Assembly (NCBI RefSeq): GCF_000427805.1
Contig: NZ_ATYS01000001.1
Span: 152-64,151, forward strand
Direction of reading: 5' to 3'
DNA length: 64,000 bases
Source of the DNA: Budvicia aquatica DSM 5075 = ATCC 35567
GTDB taxonomy: Bacteria; Pseudomonadota; Gammaproteobacteria; Enterobacterales; Enterobacteriaceae
The notes under the pieces: generated by a model
The model's database searches: none
What the model saw: the letters and a program-made list of their open reading frames with translations, nothing else
Told to the model about the DNA's origin: nothing
Position numbers and translations under genes: made by a program
Shown here: one piece after another, positions 55,127-64,000 of the stretch
Layout of the letters: the number at the start of each line of letters is the position of its first letter
How positions within the stretch are numbered: the first letter of the stretch is position 1

Positions 55127-56158
55127 ATGGAATGGATAAATATTGACGGATCTCAGGGCGAGGGCGGTGGGCAAATCCTGCGTAGTGCGCTTTCTTTGTC
55201 GATGATTTGCCACAGGCCCGTACGCTTTACGCGTATTCGGGCTGGCCGGCAAAAGCCAGGGCTGATGCGTCAGCATTTGACGGCGGTGCTGGCCGCTCAA
55301 CAGATTTGTAATGCTCAGGTTGAAGGTGCCGTACTGGGTTCCACCGAGCTGAGTTTTATTCCCGGTCCGATCAATAGCGGAAACTATGCGTTTGATCTGG
55401 GTGGTGCAGGAAGTTGTACTTTAGTACTGCAAACCCTATTACCGGCCTTATGGATCTGTACAACAGCAAGTCATATCCGCCTAAAAGGTGGAACCCATAA
55501 TCCTATGGCCCCAACCGTTGATTTTTTACAATACGCATGGTTGCCGATAATGGCCAAAATGGGCGCTGTGGCAGAATTACAGCTCCATCGTTATGGTTTC
55601 TATCCTGCCGGCGGCGGGGATATTGAAGTTAATACTCAGCCAGTTACCCAGTGGAATGAGTTAAATCTACGGCATCGCGGACAGCCTACAGGCATCAAAG
55701 CTGAAGTATTAAACGCTAATCTGCCTGATGGTATTGGCCTGCGCGAACTGGCCGTAGTGAAGCAACAGATGTCGTGGCCAGACGAACGGCTCCATGAGAT
55801 ATTACTGCCGAGGGTTCAGGGATCGGGCAATGTTTTGCTACTTCAAATGGATTTTGAACATCTTTCTGAGTCGGTTTGTGCCTTCGGATCGAAAGTAAAA
55901 AAAGTAGAAGTCGTCGCTAATGAGGCCTGTAAGGAAGCTCTGGCGTATCTGGCTTCGAGTGCGGCGGTTGGCGAGCACTTAGCCGATCAGCTGTTGCTAC
56001 CTATGGCATTAGCCGGAAGAGGGAGCTTTTCGACCAGCAAAGTAACGCCGCATTTGCGAACCAATGCAGAAATTATTCAAAAGTTTTTAGCGGTGAATAT
56101 TCGAATTGAGCCGCAGGACGATCGGTTTGTGGTTGAAATTGAACGACGTAAATGCTGA
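55127..56158 (+). CDS. rtcA: RtcA, RNA 3'-terminal phosphate cyclase
   Basis: 343 aa from the ATG at 55127 (AGGA upstream; earlier in-frame ATG and TTG lack a site). Makes 2',3'-cyclic phosphate ends on RNA. Signatures: IDGSQGEGGGQILRSALSLSMI at the start, the FIPGPI strip, DLGGAGSCTLVLQTLLPALW, and the adenylated His region TPHLRTNAEI near the end. Normally co-transcribed with rtcB; here 590 bases separate them, but on the same strand. A hairpin follows at 56166. Confidence 0.95.
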   Translation: MEWINIDGSQGEGGGQILRSALSLSMICHRPVRFTRIRAGRQKPGLMRQHLTAVLAAQQICNAQVEGAVLGSTELSFIPGPINSGNYAFDLGGAGSCTLVLQTLLPALWICTTASHIRLKGGTHNPMAPTVDFLQYAWLPIMAKMGAVAELQLHRYGFYPAGGGDIEVNTQPVTQWNELNLRHRGQPTGIKAEVLNANLPDGIGLRELAVVKQQMSWPDERLHEILLPRVQGSGNVLLLQMDFEHLSESVCAFGSKVKKVEVVANEACKEALAYLASSAAVGEHLADQLLLPMALAGRGSFSTSKVTPHLRTNAEIIQKFLAVNIRIEPQDDRFVVEIERRKC

Positions 56159-56165
56159 ATATTAA

Positions 56166-56200
56166 ACGCCCGGATATTGCCGGGCGCTACGGGTATTTTT
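56166..56200 (+). terminator. Terminator of rtcA
   Basis: CGCCCGG-ATATTG-CCGGGCG, followed after a few bases by GGTATTTTTATAT. It lies between convergent rtcA and the CatB-type gene. Confidence 0.7.
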
Positions 56201-56843
56201 ATATATCAATCGATGAAACTTGCAGCGTCCAATACTGGTATAGCGCATCTATATTCTCTGAACACATTAATGGAATAGCCGGAGTCAGCTTCTCCATCGG
56301 CCAGTCCCACCAGGTTATTTCCAATAGGCGTTCAATATCTTTAGCAGTGAATCGCTGGCGCAATGGTTTTGCCGGATTACCCGCCACAATGGTGTAAGGG
56401 GCGACATCGTTGGTGACCACTGAACGGCTGCCAATAACCGCGCCATGACCGATTTTAACCCCCGGCATAATAATGACTTCAGTACCTATCCACACATCAT
56501 TACCAATCACGGTATCGCCTTTCGGTTGATAGCCATCAACGGCGCCTTCAAATTCAGCCCTGGGATCGTAGAAGAACGGGAAACTACTGATCCACTCCAT
56601 TCTATGACCTTGATTACCCGCCATCATAAATACAACGCCACTGCCGATAGAGCAGAAGCTGCCTATTATCAGCTTATCGACATCGTTACGGTCATCCATC
56701 AGATATCGGGCGCACTCATCAAAGCTATGCCCGTGATAATAGCCAGAATAGTAGCTATAACGGCCGACAATAATATTAGGGTTAGTCACCTGTTCGGCCA
56801 GCTCAACGCCTTTGAACGGATTGTTAAAGTAGTTATCAGTCAT
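56199..56843 (-). CDS. Type B chloramphenicol acetyltransferase (CatB-type)
   Basis: 214 aa hexapeptide-repeat acyltransferase. The N-terminus [41 protein letters not shown], the catalytic-His strip [28 protein letters not shown] and the end WWDWPMEKL follow CatB enzymes very closely. The expected reaction is acetylation of chloramphenicol from acetyl-CoA, but many chromosomal relatives are only weakly active. It is a homolog of the Vat-type gene at 16.3 kb, and a resistance phenotype is inferred, not shown. Confidence 0.9.
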   Translation of the reverse strand: MTDNYFNNPFKGVELAEQVTNPNIIVGRYSYYSGYYHGHSFDECARYLMDDRNDVDKLIIGSFCSIGSGVVFMMAGNQGHRMEWISSFPFFYDPRAEFEGAVDGYQPKGDTVIGNDVWIGTEVIIMPGVKIGHGAVIGSRSVVTNDVAPYTIVAGNPAKPLRQRFTAKDIERLLEITWWDWPMEKLTPAIPLMCSENIDALYQYWTLQVSSIDI

Positions 56844-56987
56844 CAGTATTTCACTTTTATATAGGTGTGGTTGTTATCTGAAAATATTCTAGCGAATGCG
56901 TGGGGATAAAGTTTGAGGTTATCATGCTGTTTAACGTTGGGAAGGACCGGAATTGGCACTAAAACTAAATGGCTTTGTTACCAATAT

Positions 56988-57014
56988 AAAAAGGGCGATA
57001 AAATCGCCCTTTTT
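56988..57014 (-). terminator. Terminator of ydgH
   Basis: AAAAAGGGCGAT-AAA-ATCGCCCTTTTT, 30 bases after the ydgH stop. A and T runs at both ends allow either direction. Confidence 0.85.
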
Positions 57015-57044
57015 GAGTTTTGCATAATCAATGACAACCAATGA

Positions 57045-58001
57045 TTATTTGTACAGATCGGCCGTTACGGTAATGGTGCCACCATTCTTTTCCCACTGAC
57101 GGGTTATATGGTAGTACTTAGCGCCTTTCTGATGGGCACGTTTCGCAATTTGTTCAGCCATATCAGTGCTGTTGCTAAAGTTATCAGTAAAGGTGATTGA
57201 ATCAAACGGTGTCATTTTTTCCGCTGTAGCGTTATTCAATTCTTCAATTTTAGTGCCATCACGCAGGGTGACATAATAACGAGAACCTTCACTACTGGTC
57301 TGCGTTTCGAAAAAACGACCGACTTTACTACTGAACGATGTTGATGATGCGACGTTTGGTACTTCTACTTCAGCCGCAGCGGCACCACCTTCAGCAAGCG
57401 CAGCACGGCCAGCATCGGAATCAGCTGGAATTGGGTTGTCTATTGTTTGAAGCTTACGCACCGGCGCATCTTTTTTATAGATAAAGGCGGTGATGTATTG
57501 GTTCGCGCCACGGTTGGCATCGATTTGCCTAACGATAAAGAAAGAATAAGCGCCTTTCTCTTTAGCTAATTTCGAAATTTCTTCACTGATGTCGTTATCG
57601 ACAGGGTAAATGCCGCGAATAGAGACCGTATCAAAAGGCTCTAATTTGGTGGCTTCTTCTTTCGGTAATTCGCGCAGGCCGTTAAACATCCGGTACTGGG
57701 TTTCACCGCTGACTGGCTGAGCATCTGCATGATACAGGTCTACCGTTACGCGCAGGTTACCGCTATCGCCATTTTGGTCGCTGATATCACGAACAAAGAA
57801 TGAGGTCGCACCAACTTTATCTGCATGCTTAGAGGCTGCCCGGTTAGCGTCGTAGATACTGTCATAGCGCCCGGTGAATGTAATGCGATCAAAAGGAACG
57901 ATTTGATCGGCCTTCTCAGGAGTAAGCTCTTGGGCCGCAAAGGCAGAAAAAGTCATTACGGAAAGTAGTGCTGTAGTAATTAGCGTTGTCTTCAGCTTCA
58001 T
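57045..58001 (-). CDS. ydgH: YdgH, periplasmic BhsA/McbA-domain protein
   Basis: 318 aa. Signal peptide residues 1-22 (ending FAA). Three BhsA-like repeats, each with a PFDRITFTG or PFDTVSIRG or PFDSITFTD strip near residues 36, 124 and 256, and an FFVRDI/FFIVRQI/YHITRQ strip. It matches YdgH, which lies divergent from pntA in E. coli. Periplasmic; helps envelope stress tolerance by family knowledge, mechanism not known. Confidence 0.95.
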   Translation of the reverse strand: MKLKTTLITTALLSVMTFSAFAAQELTPEKADQIVPFDRITFTGRYDSIYDANRAASKHADKVGATSFFVRDISDQNGDSGNLRVTVDLYHADAQPVSGETQYRMFNGLRELPKEEATKLEPFDTVSIRGIYPVDNDISEEISKLAKEKGAYSFFIVRQIDANRGANQYITAFIYKKDAPVRKLQTIDNPIPADSDAGRAALAEGGAAAAEVEVPNVASSTSFSSKVGRFFETQTSSEGSRYYVTLRDGTKIEELNNATAEKMTPFDSITFTDNFSNSTDMAEQIAKRAHQKGAKYYHITRQWEKNGGTITVTADLYK

Positions 58002-59903
<1,902 letters not shown>

Positions 59904-59913
59904 GGAGTAATAA

Positions 59914-61323
59914 ATGTTATCTGGAGGATTAGTTACGGCCGCCTATATTGTTGCCGCAATTCTATTTATTTTCAGCCTTGCAGGTCTGTCTAAACATGAA
60001 ACGTCAAGACAGGGTAATACCTTTGGCGTTGTGGGTATGGCAATCGCGTTAATTGCTACCATTTTTGGACCTGACTCAAGCAATGTTTCATGGATTATTT
60101 TAGCCATGATCATTGGTGGTGCTATCGGTATTTACCTGGCTAAAAAGGTCGAGATGACCGAAATGCCTGAGCTGGTTGCTATTTTACATAGCTTCGTCGG
60201 TCTGGCGGCAGTTCTGGTGGGTTTCAACAGTTATATTGTTGGACCACATATGGAAGGGGTAAAACCTGAAGACCTACAGGTTGTGCTGAATATTCACAAC
60301 GTTGAAGTGTTCTTAGGCATCTTTATCGGTGCGGTGACCTTTACCGGTTCAATCGTAGCCTTTGGTAAATTACGCGGTATTATCTCCTCTAAACCGCTAA
60401 TGCTACCTAATCGCCATAAGCTGAACTTAGCCGCTATCGTTGTCTCTTTTGTTCTGATGGTATGGTTTGTAAACAGTGACAGCGTAGGCGTTCACGTAGT
60501 CGCGCTGTTATTGATGACCGTGATTGCTTTAGCCTTTGGCTGGCATTTAGTGGCTTCAATCGGCGGTGCTGATATGCCGGTTGTTGTTTCAATGCTGAAC
60601 TCATACTCAGGTTGGGCCGCGGCAGCAGCAGGCTTTATGTTAAGCAATGACCTGTTAATCGTGACCGGTGCCTTGGTAGGTTCTTCCGGTGCGATTCTGT
60701 CTTATATCATGTGTAAGGCGATGAACCGCTCATTTATCAGCGTTATTGCCGGTGGCTTTGGTACCGATGGTTCATCAACTGGTGAAACCGATGAAGTGGG
60801 TGAGTACCGTGAAGTTTCTGCGGAAGAAGTGGCTGAATTACTGAAGAACTCAAGTTCTGTCATTATCACTCCGGGATACGGCATGGCAGTTGCTCAGGCA
60901 CAGTATCCGGTTGCTGATATTACCGCCAGACTGCGTGAAAAGGGCATCAAGGTTCGCTTTGGTATTCACCCTGTTGCCGGTCGTTTACCCGGTCATATGA
61001 ACGTATTATTGGCGGAAGCTAAAGTACCTTACGATATCGTATTAGAAATGGATGAAATCAACGATGATTTCAAAAGTACTGATGTGGTGTTAGTTATTGG
61101 TGCTAACGATACGGTTAACCCGGCTGCTCTGGAAGACCCACGCAGCCCGATTGCCGGTATGCCAGTGCTTGAAGTGTGGCATGCGCAAAACGTTATCGTA
61201 TTCAAACGTTCGATGAATACCGGTTACGCTGGCGTGCAAAACCCGCTGTTCTTTAAAGAGAACACTCAGATGTTATTTGGCGATGCTAAAGAAAGCGTAG
61301 ATAAGATCCTGCGCGCACTTTAA
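59914..61323 (+). CDS. pntB: NAD(P) transhydrogenase subunit beta
   Basis: 469 aa. About nine membrane segments, then the NADP-binding domain (from about residue 290) with the [16 protein letters not shown] and [20 protein letters not shown] strips. Ten bases after pntA, so it forms an operon. Ends with a standard terminator. Confidence 0.97.
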   Translation: MLSGGLVTAAYIVAAILFIFSLAGLSKHETSRQGNTFGVVGMAIALIATIFGPDSSNVSWIILAMIIGGAIGIYLAKKVEMTEMPELVAILHSFVGLAAVLVGFNSYIVGPHMEGVKPEDLQVVLNIHNVEVFLGIFIGAVTFTGSIVAFGKLRGIISSKPLMLPNRHKLNLAAIVVSFVLMVWFVNSDSVGVHVVALLLMTVIALAFGWHLVASIGGADMPVVVSMLNSYSGWAAAAAGFMLSNDLLIVTGALVGSSGAILSYIMCKAMNRSFISVIAGGFGTDGSSTGETDEVGEYREVSAEEVAELLKNSSSVIITPGYGMAVAQAQYPVADITARLREKGIKVRFGIHPVAGRLPGHMNVLLAEAKVPYDIVLEMDEINDDFKSTDVVLVIGANDTVNPAALEDPRSPIAGMPVLEVWHAQNVIVFKRSMNTGYAGVQNPLFFKENTQMLFGDAKESVDKILRAL

Positions 61324-61343
61324 TTATCATTAGCTGAGTTTAG

Positions 61344-61369
61344 AAAGGCCGCGCAAGCGGCCTTTTTTA
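61344..61369 (+). terminator. Terminator of pntAB
   Basis: AAAGGCCGC-GCAA-GCGGCCTTT followed by TTT, 21 bases after the stop. Confidence 0.88.
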
Positions 61370-61570
61370 TGATTGCTGGCAACGTTGTTCAATTAACATT
61401 GTTCAATTTAATTTCAATGCAAATTTCGCCCGCATAATCAGCATCGGAATATTGATTTTTCCTAGCGGCCGAGGGACGAAATATTTAGGTGTAAACACCT
61501 AGGTGTTAGGATTAATCGAAGTGTTTCGGTACTTAAACGGCCTTCTTTATCTCTGTTTGTAGCAAAAATT

Positions 61571-61600
61571 AAGGGCTGCCAGATAAATGCAGCCCTTAAC
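61571..61600 (-). terminator. Terminator downstream of uspE
   Basis: AGGGCTGC and GCAGCCCT pair across a short loop after the uspE stop; A/T-rich sequence follows on the reverse strand. Confidence 0.7.
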
Positions 61601-61625
61601 GTCAGTTAACTGAACGAGGTGTCAG

Positions 61626-62567
61626 TTAATCTTCATCATCATGTTCATCGGAGTCAGTGTCATCGGGCTTAATTGCCAGCAGGTCACATTTCAGATGACC
61701 GATCACACGTTCCGTGGTATTACCGATAAAGGCAGCAGAAATCCCGGTCCGGCCCATGGTACCCAAGACAACAATACCGGCATCAATTGATTCGGCAACG
61801 GCGGGAATAACGTCTTCCGGCATGCCTTTCTCTACGTGAGTCCGCTCTTCAGGAATACCGTGTTTCTGCCGTAACGCCTTCATGGAGACCAAGAACTGGC
61901 CTCTGATGGCATTGTTATAAACCGTTGGGTCAAACTCCGGCAGTTCAATGGCAATATTAATTGAAGTAGAAGGATAGGCGCTCACCAGCTGTACTTCGGT
62001 GCTATCAGCAAATGCGGCGAGCTTTAGCGACTCTTTTACCAGTTTTTCATTTAGCTCATCGTGAAAGTCTTCTTCACTGGATAAGTTAACCGCAACCAGC
62101 GCTTTACCATGTTCAGGCCATGGTTGATCTTTAACGATCCATACCGGACAAGGACATTTTCTTAACAGATGCCAATCGACCGGCGTAAAAATCACGGCTT
62201 CAAGCCGATCTTGTTGATGGGCTGCTTTTAGCAGTAGGTCATGATCGCAATCGATGACTTCTTCGATAACGGCTTCGTGGTAACGTTTATGCCATACCAC
62301 TTTAATTTCAATCTCAACGCCTGATTCAATATAGTAATGGCTTAGCTGTCTTATCCAGGCAACTCGTTGGTCAATAGCACTTTGGCGCATTGCCATACGT
62401 TCATCTTGTGATAACAGACTGGTCACTTCATAAGAAAAATCGTAAATAGGCAGAAATGCTTTAATTTTCCCACCGTTGCGGCGAACAAGATAAACAGCAC
62501 GCCGCAGGGCCGCCTGATCTTCTTCGTTAGGATCAATTGCAACAATAAGATTTCGATAGTGTGTCAT
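61626..62567 (-). CDS. uspE: Universal stress protein UspE
   Basis: 313 aa, two Usp domains (about 1-150 and 155-305), as in UspE. Strips [48 protein letters not shown] and [22 protein letters not shown]. Helps stress resistance and cell aggregation in E. coli. Next to fnr as in E. coli. AGG before the ATG. Confidence 0.95.
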   Translation of the reverse strand: MTHYRNLIVAIDPNEEDQAALRRAVYLVRRNGGKIKAFLPIYDFSYEVTSLLSQDERMAMRQSAIDQRVAWIRQLSHYYIESGVEIEIKVVWHKRYHEAVIEEVIDCDHDLLLKAAHQQDRLEAVIFTPVDWHLLRKCPCPVWIVKDQPWPEHGKALVAVNLSSEEDFHDELNEKLVKESLKLAAFADSTEVQLVSAYPSTSINIAIELPEFDPTVYNNAIRGQFLVSMKALRQKHGIPEERTHVEKGMPEDVIPAVAESIDAGIVVLGTMGRTGISAAFIGNTTERVIGHLKCDLLAIKPDDTDSDEHDDED

Positions 62568-62803
62568 ACAGCCTCCACCTGTGAATTAAACGATATAACT
62601 AAAGAGTAAACCATATCGTAAGAACAGAATAGGGCAGGAACGGGACTGGGATCAATATTTTGGCAAATTTGAGGTTAACATATTAAAAATAAATGAATTA
62701 TTGAACAAAAAACTCGCGGTGTCAGGCTGAGGAATAAAAGGAAGACAAATTATTGATTGAATGTCTGGCCGATAGCTTGTGATCTATCGACCAGACGTTA
62801 AGA

Positions 62804-63553
62804 TTAATCGTTTTGGTTTTGGCCTGCTAAATCAGCCAGGGTATCAATATCTTGAATGGTAATATACTTACCTTTTACACTCAGGATTTCACTCTTTTGA
62901 AAACGGCCTAGCAGGCGGCTGATGGTTTCAACCGTCAGGCCTAAATAGTTACCGATATCACCGCGAGTCATGGTCAGGCGGAATTCTCTTGGTGAAAAAC
63001 CACGCTGAGCAAAACGGCGAGAGAGATTATAAATAAAGGCGGCCAGGCGCTCTTCGGCATTCTTCTTAGACAATAATAAAATCATGTCCTGATCGCCTTT
63101 AATTTCACCGCTCATTAAGCGCATGATTTGCTGGCGTAAGCTTGGCATTTTTCCGGACAAATCATCCAGAACTTCATAAGGAATTTCACAGACCATTGAC
63201 GTTTCTAAGGCCTGAGCAAAGCTTGGGTGCATATGAGTGCTGATAGCATCAAAGCCAACTAAATCGCCCGCTAAATGAAAGCCGGTAATTTGCTCATCAC
63301 CTTGTTCAGTAATGGTATAGCTTTTGATAGTACCCGAACGAATGGCGTATAGAGACTTAAGATCGTCGCCGGCCTTAAATAAAGCCTGGCCTTTCTGGAT
63401 GGGCTTTTTGTGCTCAATAATATTGTCGAGCTGATTCAGTTCATGCTCATTCAGCGTAAAAGGAATGCATAGCGGGCTGATACAGCAATCCTGACAGTGA
63501 ATTGCACAACCGCCTGATTGTATACGCCGAATAGTTCGCTTTTCCGGAATCAT
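62804..63553 (-). CDS. fnr: Fumarate/nitrate reduction regulator FNR
   Basis: 249 aa (E. coli 250). Global anaerobic regulator. Cluster cysteines C20, C23, C29 and C122 are present, but residue 24, Ser in E. coli FNR, is Cys here ([10 protein letters not shown]). A cyclic-AMP-type sensor fold follows, and the DNA-binding helix [11 protein letters not shown] near residues 208-218 is conserved. Ends with [14 protein letters not shown], slightly different from E. coli. An FNR-like site lies 23 bases upstream, so autoregulation is likely. Confidence 0.97.
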   Translation of the reverse strand: MIPEKRTIRRIQSGGCAIHCQDCCISPLCIPFTLNEHELNQLDNIIEHKKPIQKGQALFKAGDDLKSLYAIRSGTIKSYTITEQGDEQITGFHLAGDLVGFDAISTHMHPSFAQALETSMVCEIPYEVLDDLSGKMPSLRQQIMRLMSGEIKGDQDMILLLSKKNAEERLAAFIYNLSRRFAQRGFSPREFRLTMTRGDIGNYLGLTVETISRLLGRFQKSEILSVKGKYITIQDIDTLADLAGQNQND

Positions 63554-64000
63554 AGAATATCGCTCTTCAATTTATTTGATATGAGTCAATTTTAACAGTT
63601 TTTCTGGAAATAGGTAAGGCTTGTAAAAAAGTGAACTGATGAGTTGTGAACAATGTGGCATATAAAATGCTAATAGGCTGTTTTATAATCAATTAAATCC
63701 ATGAATGAGTGAAGCAACGCTTTGCATGCATGGTCAAAAAATAATCGCTTGTCTATTTTTTGGACTCAAAATCTCGATTAATCGTTAAAAAAAATCAATA
63801 AACGGATGTTTACACTAAGACTGTTCGATTTTTTGAGAAAAAAAGCTGAACAGGCTTTCTGATAACTCCATTATTTTAATTTTTTATTAACATTATGATC
63901 ATGTTCTTATGAAAAAACTGCTTTCGTTAACGAAAATGACATAAATTAATCGGTTCGATGAATGACCCTTTTTTGATTCTTCAAAGTTAAATACACATGG
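63554..64000. other. Regulatory region upstream of fnr
   Basis: About 450 bases without a clear gene. It has an FNR-like box (63576-63589) near fnr and a perfect palindrome (63922-63935) near its right end, where a next gene off the window may begin. Confidence 0.5.
63576..63589. promoter_or_regulatory. Putative FNR box of fnr
   Basis: TTGAT-ATGA-GTCAA, one mismatch to TTGAT-N4-ATCAA, 23 bases ahead of the fnr ATG. Placement suits autorepression by FNR as in E. coli. Confidence 0.6.

Overview
The window is chromosomal DNA from a gammaproteobacterium of the order Enterobacterales. The evidence is conserved gene order: hemA-prfA-prmC-sirB2-sirB1-kdsA, the divergent lolB-ispE-prs block with pth and ychH, ydgH/pntAB, and uspE-fnr. 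All encode proteins close to the E. coli ones. The moderate to low GC look, the YapH-like autotransporter, the Vat/CatB enzymes and a Yersinia-type palindromic repeat suggest a lineage near Yersinia/Budvicia rather than Escherichia itself (inference).

Layout. 1-5.0 kb: 5' part of an autotransporter gene cut by the window edge, an NhaC antiporter and ychF. 5.2-19.7 kb: an AT-rich accessory stretch lying between ychF and pth, which are neighbours in E. coli. It holds four dispersed copies of a small secreted cysteine-rich protein family that share a conserved leader, an Imm1-like protein, a TagO/VasI-like secreted protein, a beta-solenoid-like protein, a phage-type GCDIH protein, and gene remnants. 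Together these look like an immunity/toxin-cassette graveyard (inference). They are followed by stress and envelope genes: a sulfite-oxidase-like enzyme, blc, a VOC protein, cytochrome b, uspF-like, a Vat acetyltransferase, two YmgB-like genes, an entericidin and a YmgE-like gene. 19.7-29.4 kb: housekeeping block pth, ychH, prs-ispE-lolB and, divergently, hemA-prfA-prmC-sirB2-sirB1-kdsA. 30.1-40.1 kb: one giant autotransporter (3325 aa) with an internal duplication of about 630 residues. 40.4-43.6 kb: a DUF1090 gene, dauA (displaced from its E. coli place between ychH and prs) and ecotin.

44.1-50.4 kb: a complete sgc operon (sgcX-B-C-Q-A-E-R) plus a HAD phosphatase. It joins a PTS transporter, a BtpA-like protein, an epimerase-like protein, a peptidase-like hydrolase and a DeoR regulator for an unknown phosphorylated sugar. 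50.6-56.2 kb: an RNA repair locus consisting of a sigma-54-type promoter, a long GC-rich leader, rsr (Ro60), an array of YrlA-type Y RNAs whose tRNA-like parts are circularly permuted, rtcB, and rtcA. 56.2-64 kb: a CatB-type acetyltransferase, ydgH, pntAB, uspE and fnr with an FNR-like box in its own upstream region.

The most interesting features are the Y-RNA array (three well-formed copies and one degenerate copy) under an apparent sigma-54 promoter, and the four-copy secreted-protein family with its repeated leader.
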